A stretch of DNA of 64,000 nt from Phoebastria nigripes (taxonomy: Eukaryota; Chordata; Aves; Procellariiformes; Diomedeidae): positions 1 through 64,000 of the forward strand of contig JAYKAV010002797.1 of assembly GCA_035582835.1 (NCBI GenBank), read 5' to 3'. This document shows, piece after piece, positions 48,516 through 62,313 of the stretch. The translations under genes were made by a program, and so were the position numbers. Position 1 is the first letter of the stretch. Each line of letters begins with the position of its first letter. The notes below the pieces were generated by a model. The model saw only the letters and a program-made list of their open reading frames with translations, made no database searches and was not told the origin of the DNA.

Positions 48516-48568
48516 ATTCACATATATATACACACACACACACATATTTTTTATATATATGTGTGTGT
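48516..48568. repeat. CA/TA/TG microsatellite with inverted symmetry
   Basis: A TA stretch, (CA)n, ATATTTTTTATATATA, then (TG)n. The CA and TG arms are complementary, so it can fold on itself. Confidence 0.85.
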
Positions 48569-50569
48569 TTTCTTAACCTGTGGTCTTGATCATTCCCAGT
48601 AAATCTTACCCTGTTCTCCCGAATCCTGTCCTTTCTCTATCACAACAGTAACACCAAGCAGCCAGCCCCGGTAGCTTGGGTGTTATCACTGATTCATTCT
48701 TCCAGACCCACACAATGGGCTTCTGACTCCATTAAATACAATTTTAAAAATCTGTTTCTGCCATTCTCAGCTGCCAAATTCCTTGCTCTAAGCATCTCAT
48801 ACCAGCTACTGTGACGTCCCTTCTTTAGCCTTGTCCTAAATCTACTTGTCCTGCAAGGAACAACTTCCTTTTTAGTGTTTTAACTACATTTCTTCTTTAT
48901 TCACTTCTCCCCACTCTGTACTGTGTTAAGCACCAGCTTTTCTCTTCACTGAAGCTAGTATTTTCTCAACTGGAAAAAATCAGTTCACCAGGGAGGAGAT
49001 TTTCCACAGAGGAGGTAAAGACCCCATTTTAGGATATTTTTGTTTGAAAAATGTTTTGAAAAAAATTATTTTGACAATTTTGAAATTGATAATTTCTGGC
49101 TTTCTGCTTCAAAATTATTTCCTTTTTAAGCCTAAGCTTAACAGAGTAAAAATACATTTCATGCTCCGTTCATGGAATTGCAGAGCAGGAGCAGCTCTTA
49201 TGTTAAGGGCATTGGGGCACATCCCCACCAGAACATTACAACCCCAATAAAATCTTTCCTTCTCTTATTTCCCTCATGCACAAAGCATGGGTGGTACAGA
49301 TGCTAGCCCAAGGGCACCCCAAAACTGGAAGCACAGACCAGNACTGGGACTATACAGCACTTGCACAACAGCCCTCAGTGGCAATTTCACTGGTGTGCCC
49401 AAAGTTTCAGTGGTGGTCATGCGGCACCTTGGGCTGAGCATGAAAAGTGACATTTAAGTGAAAGCTGGAACATCCTGACTCCCCAGCTGCCCTGAGGGAT
49501 CATTCATGAGGTAAGCAGAGAGAATTTATAGATTCTTTTTATAATGAAATTGAACACAATGGATTTTTTTTTCGAGATCCCCACTAGCTAAAAAGCATCA
49601 AAGCACTCTTCCTGAGATTTCAATTTTTCATCTTAATAGCACATGTTTTGATACTATAAATAGTTCTGTGGGATTGGGAGGAAAGCTCAAGCCTTTATCT
49701 CTAAGCCTCTTCACTGCTTGGTCTCTCCTTGGCTCTTAAATCTAATACTCTGTCACAGCAGAAAACTTTCTTCCCTCACTAAAGATAACAGATTCTGTCA
49801 CTTCTCCTGCAGACAATTTTATGCTTTCTCACAGCCTGCCCTCTAAATCATGGTAAAAATCTCCCCACAAGGTACTATCCTTCCATCAAATCCTCTTTTA
49901 AGCTTTACCTCTGCCACGGATCCTACAATGCACTGCTACCTGGCAAAGCCCGGGGAGGAAGCTGGCTGTGACTGCTGACGGTATGCAAATGTGCTCGTTA
50001 TACCAATATCTCGCTGCCTCACACCTCTCGTTGAGTCCCCCCCTTGTCATCCCGCCATAATCCCAGGCTGCGAATGCTCGAGGGCAGGGGCTGTGTTTGC
50101 ACTTGTTGGCACAGCACCACCAGGCTGGAGTGTTGATTGAGGCCTTCAGGCAGATGTGATGAATAATAATGTCAAACTACCTAAAGCTGATCGCATTGTC
50201 CCACACTCTGATATATGAGCTATTCATAGAACAAGCCTCTTATTCTTTTCCTTCCAATTTAAAGCTCTTGGGAAGTGTCAGACTGACCAGATTAAGAAAT
50301 GAAGCCTTCCTTTGTTCCCTGAACAGGTCTCGCATATCTTGGTAGCAGCAAATAATTGAAATTGTTCCTCCTTCCATTTTCCCCACCAGTAATTTTAGGA
50401 ATAATTTCCTTGTCAGTAACTCCGATTCCTGCAGTCTCTATCTGTCAGAGTATGGCTCATGTGAAATCATTCTAGGCTCCAAAAGTCTAGAGTTTCAGTG
50501 CAACACTAAGGCTGGGCTCATGTCCAAGTCTGAATTTTCCACACAGCACTCAGGGACACCTGCACTGTC

Positions 50570-50690
50570 AGAACAACTTATTACTTTTTGGATGAGATGC
50601 TAAACTGAGGTCAAATCTTTCAGCATCTCTCTGGGAGTTGAGAAGCATTTAAAAATCCCATGGCAATATTCAGGAAGGGTTAGCGTTAGT
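50570..50690. repeat. Ancient conserved-repeat-like sequence
   Basis: GGATGAGATGCTAAACTGAG, then GGTC, and later TTAAAAATCCCATGGCA follow the pattern 'GGATGAGACGTTAAACCGAGGTCC...ATTAAAGATCCCATGGCA', which I recall from an old vertebrate repeat. I cannot name the family with certainty. Confidence 0.4.
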
Positions 50691-52916
50691 TGAGCTATCC
50701 TTGGCTTGTGTCCCTATCCACCCTCCTGCACACACATCTTCAGGGAAATAAGCTGTGTTCCAAGCTGTGCTTGAGCTATTTCTAGGTACATAATAGTTGC
50801 AACTTTAACTAGTTTGCTAAGTCCACAGGGATGTCTTGAGTACTTTGCAGCAACTATACAAATATGCATGAATGGGCTTTGAACTGGAAGGGAACAAACT
50901 GCTATCCTTCCAAGCTTCCTATTCTAGAACCAGACCACTGAGTCCAGTGGCCTCTTCTAACATGGGTAGCCTAGAAAGGTAAAGAGGAGATCTCTTAGCT
51001 GAGAAGCAGTGCACCATTAGCCAGTTTCCTTGTAAAGGCTGCCTTGAAAAACAGCAACTGAGGAAACTAAAGGAAATGAGATTGCTAAAATTGGAAGCTT
51101 ATCAATGACTCTTTTTTCCCCAAACGACGTTTATTATCCAAAGTCTGCATAAGGACTCTCCAACTGCAGAATCCAGAAGACCCACAGTCAGGGGGCTCCA
51201 GATCCATTCCCTGCTCTAGGAATCAACTCCTTTGCAGCTAGTCACCTGAGATTGATCCAGCATGACTTTTATGACACTAATCTTGGATCTCATTGATAAT
51301 AAGTAATTCTGACATTAAGATCTCTACGATTTAATGGCTTAAAGATGGATATACCTTCATACACTTATGTTTGAAAACAGCATCTTTAACCTGAGTTCAT
51401 GTTTACAAGATATTTGCAAGCTGACAGATATAGCTTCTCCTTTTTACAATTTTTTTCTCCTTTCTGCAATCACAGTGCTACAAATTGCAAGCTGGTTAGT
51501 GCAGTACTACCCTGATGTTGCACTAACTGTGTCTGCACATTTTCCAGCTATGAGCTTACTCATGTCTGCCTTCAAAATGTCTTGTGAATGAATTCTCCAT
51601 TTGTGATCCAGGGATGTTTTTAGACAGTTGCCAGTGACAAATAAACAATTAATATTCTTTAAGTATCAGTATAGTGGTCACAATCTTGGCTGAGATGCTG
51701 GAAAACAGACCAGAACCACCACTGCTAAAAGTCGCATAAGTGACTGCCTCAAGAATCAGTGATCAGAGCTGGGACAGACTCCCATCCTCAGGAGGTCTAG
51801 AACTAGATCTAGGCAGGGATCAAGTTCTAACACACACTCATTAACAGATTACATTCCCCAAGTCCTCAAGATCACCTGGTTATCGTTCTAGAAGGGAGAT
51901 GCAGTGACCACCAGGGCAGAATGGATTATTTGTTCCTTGGAGAACTTTTTCTAACTGTTGGCAAAAAAAGTGTAGCTCTACAGTCCTCAAACCAACAGAT
52001 TGGGTTCTTCTTCTGAAGGAAAAAACATGAAGAATCCTACATTAGTCTTCTCATTTACTAAGTTACAGTAGTAGTAGCAACTACTGTCAACCTGTGTTAG
52101 CACCCCCAATGCCAAATGTGCTGTCCAAATGCACTGCAGGGCACTTCCCACACTGCAGGTGACTGCCTTCCTACGCTCTGACATCCCGTCTCGGTTTCTA
52201 AGCAATGCATTCTTTAATTTCTAGCATCCTGGGAAATATCTTTGCTTTCTTCCACACTTGTCCTCCTGGTTATGTTATTGGCTTTCACTGGCTTTCACTG
52301 CACACTGTTGTAAATCACACGAATTTATGCAGAAAGACAGCATCTAGGCTCTAGCTAGTACAAGATCCCCATCCAGTTTTAGGCAGACAAATGCATGGCA
52401 GCTCTGCTTTAAGACTGTTCATTCGCTGTCCACTTGCAACACCTGTTAGAATACGCAAGGCAGTTAAGTATCTCATGCCCCAGCAATATCAAACTCATCT
52501 TACAAAACACAATGGCAGTTCTGCAGCTCTGAGACTATGCAGAATGCACTTTAAAAGAGCTGAGAACAAATCGATCTTGTTGAGGGCATTTGCCTGCACA
52601 AGTAGCTTCAGAAGAAAATGGTGAATCCAGAGTCTCACCAGAATTAGAAAATGCTGCAAAATCTTCCTCTCAATAAAAGCCTTTCAATAACCAGCAACGT
52701 CCCAGGAGGTTGAAATGCTGAAATGCTCCACTGAAATACTTCTTTTTCTCCTGAACTCTTTCTAATCTTCACATCTACCCTCTTAAAAAGCAACAAAAAT
52801 CCCTACCATGGGCAAAAAAGTGTATTCTAAGTGGATGAGGATGTAGAAGGGAAACAAATATGCTATGATGATAGGTGTATTAAAAAACTCTAAAACAGAC
52901 GGATATATATTATGTT

Positions 52917-53045
52917 AAGGTCAGGCTGGATTGGGCTTTGAGCAACCTGATCTAGGGAGAGATGTCCCTGCCCATGGCAGGGGGGCTGGACTAGATGATC
53001 TTTAAAGGTCCCTTCCAACCCAAACCATCCTATGATTCTATGATT
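52917..53045 (+). mobile_element. Short CR1 LINE 3' end
   Basis: Starts GGTCAGGCTGGATTGGGC and ends CCCAAACCATCCTATGATTC plus TATGATT. Only the last ~130 bases of CR1 are present, plus strand, low divergence. Confidence 0.93.
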
Positions 53046-56000
53046 AATAGATGGCAGAAAATCTTAGAAAACTGAAAAGCCAGGAAACGGAATATTTTCC
53101 TTTTATGGACAAAAAATAATAAGCTGCCCATCCATGCAAAGAAAACTCTTTGTACTCCCATCCCTCTCCATGGAAGGGCAAAGATTCATCTATAACTCAT
53201 TTACTGATACGAGAAGGAAATAATGATAAATTTAATTTTGTCAAGTAGTCTGAAGGACATGTGGGGAGCAGCTCCACATACAGGTCAGATTGAAGGGAGA
53301 TTTCCTTTTGTGGAGAAAAGAGCAAGTATGGTCATGCAGGATGCAGACAAAAGTGGGGAGCTGAAGTTAACATAGCCGCAAACCAAAAATGGTATGAGAT
53401 GAGAAAGTAGGTTGGGTAGGGGAGAGAAAAAGAAGGGCTAGTTTAGCTGGAGAAGTGGAGGAAAGACCCATTTTCTTAAACCTTTCAAGTCCTCAGACGA
53501 GATGGGTATAATTGTAATGGACAAGAATGCTTTGTATTTGGAGGTGAACAACAAATAATTTTTTTCTAGACCCTCTCAAAAATGTCAATAGTGATACACA
53601 GCACTCTGAGGAAGAAACAGATATCCTGACTTTGAAGGTCTAGAACTGATCCATGAACTTCAAAGTGTTGCTCAAGGGATGTAGACATCATAAGGAATGA
53701 GATGCCATCATGCAACTTTGTTGTATGGGGTACTCTCTAGATATGTCCCATCACCATGACTTCTGTGAATTACTGTTTTTAGAAATTTAAACCTCAGCAA
53801 ATCAAGAAAAATAGGATTTTCACTGTTATGCTGGAACCCAGAACTGTCAGAAAGCCGTAAGCATGTCTGTCTGATGGGTGAATCTGCCTGCCAAAACAGC
53901 TGAACAATTCTTCCAAAACTCAGTACTGCCTGAGTGGGAGTGGGACAGGTATTTACACAATTTTAATAGCTTGAAACAGTGCTTATGTTTAAAAGCAGGA
54001 GCAGGTTATTTACAGTGCAGCCAGATTTTCAAGGTGAAGAGGAAGAGAAATCACAGAAGATATTTTACTGGGTGCTTAGAGGTGTGCACAGGACAGTATG
54101 GCAGCTGAGAGAAAAGGAAGGAGGTGTCTGTCAACTAAGCTCTTCCCTTTCTTACTTTGCCTGTGCTCCTTTCATATATTCCTCTTGTCTCTTATACAAC
54201 TCGGGCTGTAATTATTCATTCTCTCTATCTCTGTCTCTTAGTTCTTTGTCCCCCATTTGACATCCTTTGTTCTCTCAGCCCCTGATATTCTCCTGCAATC
54301 CAATGCTCAACTGCAGTGCGTGAACGCTGACCCCTGGTTTGAGCCCTCAGCTGTCTGAGTGCAGTTTAGCGACCCTCCAAAGAAATAGTTGTCTGTGCAC
54401 CTCTCCACCACCTTATNCCTCTGCCAAAATGCTGTTGTTCTCTAGAAAGATGGCTGGAGCAAACACACTGGCTTCTCATCCCCTTGTAGCTGATAGTCTG
54501 GCATACTATGCCAGAACGGATCATAGAGTGCTTTGTAAAGGGCAACGTGGAGTGTCACTGAATGACTACATGCTTGTCCCATCTGCCAGAATTAGCATCA
54601 GCTCAGCTGGCTTTCTGCTCCTAACACAGCTAGCTCCAAGCAGTGCAGACTGTAAACAAAGATGTAGATTAATGTAAAACAAAGAGAGACTCCTGGTTTT
54701 AAAAGTCATGTAACCACCCTGAGAACTTCAAACATGCGTGGAAGTCTCTCAAAATACTGCAGAGATAGTCAGTGGCATAGGCTCCCCGAGATCAGTCAAT
54801 AAATCAATATGGGTACTGCGTTGAATCAGTGTATATCAGCTATTTGGGGACAGTAAGACACAAACATATACTTTTTTAAGAAGGAATGTTATAAGCAGGG
54901 GGTGGCTGGGAGAAAAATCTGCCCAATCCATCTCCCAAAAAATAACAGCTGGCTCCAAGTCAAACCCTCAGCCACTAGCAGGAGGCCCTAAGGTGCTGAA
55001 AAGGCCCTCACTAGAGGTTCTCCACCTTTTCCACACTGAGGCCCATTTTGCCTTTTCTAGGACTTTCTACTTATTTTTAGGGATATGAGAAAGGCAAGGC
55101 AGTAACCACCTGGTTATTCCTGTTCATTGCTTCTGGATGAGGAGTCTGTAACAGGGAGGACCGCCCTGTCCCCAGGAATGCGGGCAGCCCACAGCACCAT
55201 CCTGCATTATTTTAAGTGCTATGTTTGAAACTGTGATAATGCACAAACTACTTCTCATCTCCACATCTCAAAGAAGGAAAGAAAAGAACAAGGGAGAGCT
55301 CTCAGCTGCATAAATACTTTTCTCTTGCCAAGGAATTTTCTCTGGGCAAGCATCCTGCATTTTTATCCCAGAGAGCAGCATCCTCTCCTCAGAAAGCAGG
55401 TATCTTTAACTTAGTTTCCCACTACATTCTGGAAATCGCATCAGGAGGGAGAAAAAAGAGATTATGTGAGGATTAAAGGATCCAATTTTTCAAAGCATAA
55501 ATTCCTGCAATGTCTATGCTAATGGTGCACTTGTGATATGCTAATTTTGCTAACATGAGCAGCCACCTCTCAAGAGTTACTGTCTAATCTAATATGACCC
55601 TGAATCACTATGGGACAATGGGTTCACATCTAGGGCATGTAGTTGTCATATGGGGAGATTTTTTAATACACAATTTGAAGTAAATACTTTTCAAGATTTA
55701 AAAAAAATACATTTTAGTGGATTTATGTCCACTTTACAATATAGTTGAGGCAAAGAAACATTTTCAAGTAACATTAGATAAAGTATCCTTTTGACAAAGA
55801 GGTATCAGGGCTCTCTGCAGTCTTTGAAAAAGCGTGCACTATACATGGCAGATAAACATGGCTACAGCATACTGGGTTGTTAAAGTTCAATTACAACTTT
55901 TATTGTGATCCTCACTTAACCTCTCCGATTGCTAATTTTTTCACACACTGTCCTGGAACAGAAGTTAATTTAGGGAAAGCACTTTAAACAGAATCTCTGG

Positions 56001-57000
56001 TGTGAGAACAAAACAAGCCTACCATTCCTCATTGGTTCCAGTGGGTTTTTTGAGTCTGAAACACTCCCACTTGGCTCAGCTGTTTTTGTATTTAAACTTG
56101 AATGGTTTTGAGTCAAAAACAAAGAACATCTGTTCAGCAATTTTAAATCTAAAAGTATTTAATATTTTTCCCTTGATGTGCATGATTTGATTCACTGCCC
56201 TGTTGTATTGATGTTACTGGAGGGGCTTTGCGCACGATTTAGAAGACAATCAGCAATGCAGGACACCCAAGATGGCAAGTAGGCAGACAGCATGCTGTTG
56301 GGCTGGTGCAGGGCCAGGAGCCACAGCTTCTTTAGAGAGGCATTTGTGAGAGGCAGTAGCTGTCAGCTCCCGGTTCAAACTGAGTTCTGAACTCAGCAAG
56401 AGCTACTGCCTTCCAGAGAGGCAAAGTACCTCCCATTAGCCAACCAGCTGCAGGACCTTGTTTCCTTGAGAGGCAGGATCGCCTGGTTCCAGCCAGGTTT
56501 CTGGAGGAATACATACCCCCTTTTTGAGGGGAGAAAAATGAAGCACCTACTACTGCTAAAGAGTAGCCCTCTTTATCCTGAACCTCAGGAGTGCTTCTCC
56601 TCATTATTATCACTTAGACCTGCAAAGCTGCTTTTCTGCTCCAGGCTTGCTGAAAAAAAAAAAAAAAAAAAAGCATATTCATATTCTGAAATTTAAAAAC
56701 TCTTAAAGAGAGGAAAATATTTGCTGGTTTACTATCAATTATTTTATTAGTTGGACTGTTTTTACTGTAGTCAACTATTTTATTTATTGGAGAAAGTGTC
56801 AGATATATTTTTTATTAAAGGCTGTAATTAAGCACAGTCAGGAGTCATTAGTTTATTCAACAAGCCTGCTGTTTCCTATTAACTAATAGCAACTACCAAA
56901 ACAAGGGGTTTTTTTATGGACTAGGCCTAGCTCTAAGTGTAAAAGTATCTTGGAGGGCAAAGGCACACATTATACTTAGAGATCCCACCTTCATGCTATA
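53046..57000. other. Non-coding stretch between CR1 copies
   Basis: No exon or RNA gene supported. An A-run of about 20 bases lies at 56651-56671. The open frames around 54 kb and 56.4 kb carry no recognisable domain. Confidence 0.45.
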
Positions 57001-57650
57001 AAATGAGCCAGCAATGTGTGCTCGCAGCCCAGAAGGCCAACCGTATCCTGGGCTGCATCACAAGAAGCGTGGCCAGCAGGTCGAGGGAGGTGATTCTGCC
57101 CCTCTGCTCTGCTCTGGTGAGACCCCACCTGCAGTACTGCGTCCAGCTCTGGGGTCCTCAGCACAGGAAAGACCTGGACCTGTTGGAGCGGGTCCAGAGG
57201 AGGGCCATGAAAATGATCAGGGGGATGGAACACCTCTGCTATGAGGACAGGCTGAGAGTTGGGGTTGTTCAGCCTGGAGAAGAGAGGGCTCCTGGGAGAC
57301 CTTATTGAGGCCTTTCAATACTTAAAGGGGGCTTATGAGAAAGATGGGGACAGACTTTTTAGCAGGGCCTGTTGTGACAGGACAAGGGGAATGGTTTTAA
57401 ACTAAAAGAGGGTAGATTTAGACTAGATATAAAGAAGAAATTTTTTACAATAAGGGTGGTGAAACACTGGTGAAACCAGGTTGCCCAGAGAGGTGGTAGA
57501 TGCCCCATCCCTGGAAACATTCAAGGTCAGGTTGGAGGGGGCTCTGAGCAACCTGATCTAGTTGAAGATGTCCCTGCTTATTGCAGGGCGGTTGGACTAG
57601 ATGACCTTTAAAGGTCCCTTCCAACCCAAACTGTTCTATGATTCTATGAA
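57001..57650 (+). mobile_element. CR1 LINE 3' part (RT C-terminus, 3' UTR and tail)
   Basis: Begins with the end of the RT frame ([20 protein letters not shown], then [19 protein letters not shown] and [14 protein letters not shown]), continues through the 3' UTR (CTTAAAGGGGGCTTATGAGA, TGGTAGATGCCCCATCCCTG) and ends CTGTTCTATGATTCTATGAA. It starts only about ten codons beyond where the CR1 fragment at 32.7 kb breaks off. Inactive fragment. Confidence 0.95.
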
Positions 57651-58623
57651 TGCTGTACTTGGCAATTAATTCCTTCCAAACTGGAGTTGAAAATTGCCTC
57701 TTTCCAAACACCAAAATTAACAGAGGATTAAACTGTCACCTTTTGCATAAAAATGGGCTTTGAAGATTGATTATGCCACGAGTTACCTTTTGTCTTGAGA
57801 TCAGCCATTTAAAGCTGATGCAGGTTGTACTTTTTTGCTAGCACTTTTTATCTAGGTGAAAAAGAGACTGGATATTGTGGTGTGGGATGTTTCTCAATCA
57901 GTGAATTCTGGCTCTTCTATCTAACCAGCATTAAATTGCAAATGTCATTGGAGAAAAAGAGGAGGGTATAAAGGTAGCAGAAATGGTAACTCTCCAGAAT
58001 AAAGAAAATATAGTCTTAAGACCCCATCTTCATCTGAGATAGACAAATGTTAAAAAATACCTTTGTTGCACCAGCAAAAAAAAGCCATAAGAAAATGTTT
58101 GGGCGCTGTTCATGTCACACCATATTATGTTGGCATTTCCATTTGACACGCAGACTTGTCAGTTTTGAGCGTAGCTGTGAACTACAGATGCTTTTAAAAT
58201 AAGAGATAGAGGAAAATAGATTCCAATTCAAAATAGAACCTGTGCTGAATGTCTATTCCAGGTCTAAAAGGGTCTGAGATTTACTAGTCATACAGACAAT
58301 TTTCCAGCTGCACTAACACTGAGGGAGGGAGAGAACATACTGAGGACATACTCTGTCCTTTATCTTTCAAGCTGGTTTTGAAATCTCTGAACAGAAATAT
58401 TTCCTCTGTGTCTAGAGACCAGCTGTTCAACAAGAGGCGGGAAATGGAGGGAGCAACAGACAAGCAGCTTTGAAATCTGCTCATATTGGCATGGCTGAAT
58501 TGTATTAACTCATCCCTGGGCTGACAGCATGTAAAATATAAGACAATTCACAGAGGATTTTCCCACCTGTGCATTTGTAAGTACATAGAAGAAAATTAGT
58601 TATAGTCCTTTTTGCTGTCTCTC
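57651..58623. other. Non-coding stretch
   Basis: Nothing recognised. Confidence 0.45.
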
Positions 58624-58800
58624 TGTCCTGGTTTTGGCTGGGATAGAGTCAATGTTAGACATTAAACCAAGTGTGACTGGCAAGGGGCATCCTTCATTCT
58701 GAGTAACAGACTTGCAGTGGCTGGGGCTCACCATGTGTGCCACCTTTTGTTGCTTATCACCTCCTTCAGGAGCCAACATTGACATTGTGGAAAGGTGACT
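58624..58800 (+). mobile_element. Avian ERV LTR remnant (left end)
   Basis: TGTCCTGGTTTTGGCTGGGA followed by TAGAGTCAAT is the hallmark start of a common avian ERV LTR (TGTCCTGGTTT..GCTGGGATAGAGTTAAT). Similarity fades within 150-200 bases, and no right end or coding region was found. Decayed and solitary. Confidence 0.55.
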
Positions 58801-61800
58801 GAACTGAGGACAGATTAAATAGGAAGGCCAGGAGCAGCCACTCACAATAGAGAGCAACAGAAATACCGCACAGCAAACACCTACCTGGTGCTGTGCTGCT
58901 GAGGAGCATCTTGATACAACCACCACATCAAAATCCTCCAGCCTCCCTCAAAGGCATCTCTACTTATTACAGACCCAGACTAAAGCCTGGAAATCCTCCT
59001 CTATATGTGCTTTTACATGGCCTCATTGCTATGTATATTTTAGTACTTTGCATTCATGTGCTGGGCTTAACATCATGTATAATTTTCACATAAGCGTTGT
59101 CGTTCCTCTTATACTCTTACGAGGGAGAATGTGATGTGTGTTCTGTGTGAGAGACAGCAGGCCAAAAACTTGCTCTTCCATTTGGAGGGATGAGTAATAA
59201 TTTAAGATTATCCTTAATATCTAAAAGAGTTGTGTCTTCAGTCTGTGAGCTAGTCCCCAAAAATGCATCTACACTGGCAGTTATGACTGAGACGAAGGAT
59301 CACATGCTCTCAGCTACCTAAGCAACCTTCCCTGCATCTGCATCTTGATTGTCAGCACCAGCTTCCACATCTTTTTCCTTAATCCTCCAGCCAGCCCTGT
59401 CTATGAACTGACTTTCTCCATTAAGTCTTATCTCTTGTTATGGACAGCAAAGACAGGAGGTATAGTACCATGTGGGATTGCTGCTCACCGCTACCCATAC
59501 TTGCAAGCTGCAGCAGCCAGATGAACTAAGTGTATCATATAACTTCAGAAAAGCTTCTGGACTCAGACTGGATGGCTGCTGAGGCTTGTACTTAGGGCAT
59601 TTCTTCATAGGCACCTACCGAGTTGGGGCTTGAAAGTGACCTGAGGTTTTCTGTAAGTATCAGACATATTCTTATCCTTTCTGTGCATCTATTCTCCAGC
59701 TGGAAAATGGGGCTACTTGAAGTTCTCAACTCTCTCAAGTTGAGAGGCTTTATTTACCCTTGTGGTAAAAAGCTTCATAGTGCCTCAGGAACAGTACTGT
59801 TAACTCCGGCCAACATCCCAGAGCAGTGCCATTTACAGTTCCCAGGCCAGGCCACGGAGCAGCTGGGAAATCATGACTGAGACCCTGAGTTTGACTATGG
59901 GAAGCCAGTGTAGAGAGCAGGAGTCAGTCTGATATGCATGTGGGTGTTTTGAATTGTTAAGGACACACACTGCAGTGTTCTGTAGCAGCTGTGCTTCCTG
60001 AGGACTTGTGGCATCATGCCAAGTACACAGTACCCCTGCAGATCTGAGAACAGGTTATGTTTCAGAATGCTTTCCTCCACCTCCAGATCTCTTTACCAGC
60101 CAAAATGGGAAATGGGTGTCTCTGGGCATCTTTCCAGAAGCCTCTGAACTGATGCACTCATGCAGCAAAACTCAACTGGTACATTCATGTCCTTTTCACC
60201 TTGGTATTTGCACTGCATAAAGTATTTGCCCTACCTTTGCCGTTCCTTTGGATGCCCACTGGCCTTTTGTCTAGTTACCAAAGCAGGAAGTACGTAAGTA
60301 GGAACAAAACTGAGTTAGAGTCTGACAGATCAATAGTATCTGCCAGATACTATTGGCTCGGGCTTCTTAACAATCATTACTGCTAATAAAAGTGTTAAGC
60401 TCTATAGGTAGGGTCCCTTCTGAAGTTACACCACTGAGCTGAAATTTAATGCTTCTTCACATTTCCAAAAGTCAATCAGGCTGTCATTGAAACAACGGAA
60501 TAAAATCACCAGTCCTTGATCTATTCCTGTTTCTATTTAAAGGTGATAAACAGTTGATTTCACATAAGATCTCATCAGTGTTCCTTAGTCAGCATGATTG
60601 TTATGGACTTCCTGGCATTCCGACAAACTGAGCAAGTAAGGTTATTTAGGAGCTTAGAGATAGGATGGATGGAAAGGGAAAGGAGACAATATGCTGCCAC
60701 CTTTTGGTTGTAGAAATGAGAACAGGTATTATCTGGAAAGATCTATCTAGTGGAAATTAAAAGACATCTATGCTTGTTTTCTGTAATAAAACAACCTGGA
60801 AGTCCATATAGTGCGAGATGCATCCCTTCATGTTCTAAACTGTTGCTATGAGCTTAATTTACAGATTTCACATTTGTTCAGTCTTGTTTGGGCTAATTAA
60901 TAATTATCAATCAATAATTAATAATTTCTATCACTTAAAACATATAGGGTTGAGTTCACCTAAAACTAATGCTTTGCATCACTAAACTGACTTGAGGAAC
61001 ATAGCTGCAGAAATAGAAGGTACAAGATCTCATGAATTAGTAGCTTGTAAAAGTAAGTTACTGCATGTCATAACTCCCGTTTGGCTGTTTATATGGACAC
61101 ACATAGTTAAGGCAGGCTGACACCTTCATCACTAGGTTCGTTATCAGTATGATCAGTACGATCAGTACATTACAACTTTTAACCTTAACTGTTCGAGCGA
61201 GATTTTCTGTGCTGTTTGACTGCTGAGGACCTGAAGGGTATTTTGTTTGCTTGTTTATTAAAATGTTGGTTTAGCTGTCTATGAGAATAAAAGATGGAAG
61301 AATGCCCATCTTAGTAAAAGAAATGCAAGATTGTTCTGTTAAAAAGTTTGTGCACCTTCTAGTTTGGTGCACAGCCTTGAAATTTAACAGAGGAGCTATC
61401 TGTAACAGGGATGTGCTTCTCACTGCTCCTATGAGTCACTGCACAAATTTGGGCCAAGCGATAAGCCTTTGAAAATCTCAGTTCAAATATGTTCTATAAA
61501 GACTCGTGGGAGCTTGTGAGCTCAAGTCCGTGAATGTTCTGCTACTCTCAGCTCCCATGTGCGAGAGGCTCTTTACATTTACTGTGCATACAGATTCATT
61601 GAGTATGCCCCATGCTGGGGCACAAAAATCCATCAAACACTTGATCTTCTGATTCTCAATGCTGGCACTGAGTTCTCTCTCTCTTCTGCTAGCATATGGG
61701 TAATGTAAAGGGGGATCCTGTCTGCCTCTACTGCAGAAGGGACAGGAATTCTCCAAGCACCATCGAAGCAGTGTTGGTAGGTCTGCATTGCCCTATACCA

Positions 61801-62310
61801 GTGATGCATTGGTCCTTGAGACCTGAAGCCCTTGATAGTCTGCAAGATCTAGCTCTGGGAATACTTGATAGGGTGCTGAGGGTCCCTCAGGTGGAACACC
61901 AGGACAATATACCCTAAGGGTGTCTGGCCGTGAGATCACCTTACAGGACATTGCTCATGCAACCTGTGCAGACTGCACTTCAGTGCATCTCCCACCTGGA
62001 GTAGCCCCAGTCACTCAACCATGAGCAAAGCTGTGCAGCAGACCTGAGCTAGGCCCTTATGCCACATCATGCCGTTGTTACACTTCACACATGGGTGCTT
62101 ATGCAAAATATCCCTGTCTCAGGAAAGACTTGCAGACCTTTAATATACTAATGGTGCCACCCTACACTGTCTGCTGCACTACATTCCAAAAGCTGGAAGA
62201 TAGAGAGCACCCTTGTACCTTGGGGAGTTCTACACTCTCCTGCCATTTGGAAGAGTATCCAGAGGACCACAGGCATGAGAAAACCACTAGGAATTATCTT
62301 GTTTATGCAC
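58801..62310. other. Non-coding stretch
   Basis: No exon, RNA gene or further repeat supported, apart from a 25-base near-palindrome at 60331-60355 and a small GATCAGTA tandem near 61150. Confidence 0.45.
60331..60355. repeat. Inverted repeat, 12-bp arms with 1-nt centre
   Basis: CAATAGTATCTG, C, CAGATACTATTG: the arms are perfectly complementary. Function unknown. Confidence 0.85.
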
Positions 62311-62313
62311 TGA

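Larger units (their letters stand above)
47140..52916. other. Sequence upstream of gene B
   Basis: No exon supported. Contains a CA/TG microsatellite at 48.5 kb and an ancient-repeat-like stretch at 50.6 kb. The rest is unique-looking AT-rich DNA. Confidence 0.5.

Noticed and set aside
58600..58926. 108-codon minus-strand frame
   Set aside because: Falls across the LTR remnant and has no recognisable domain.
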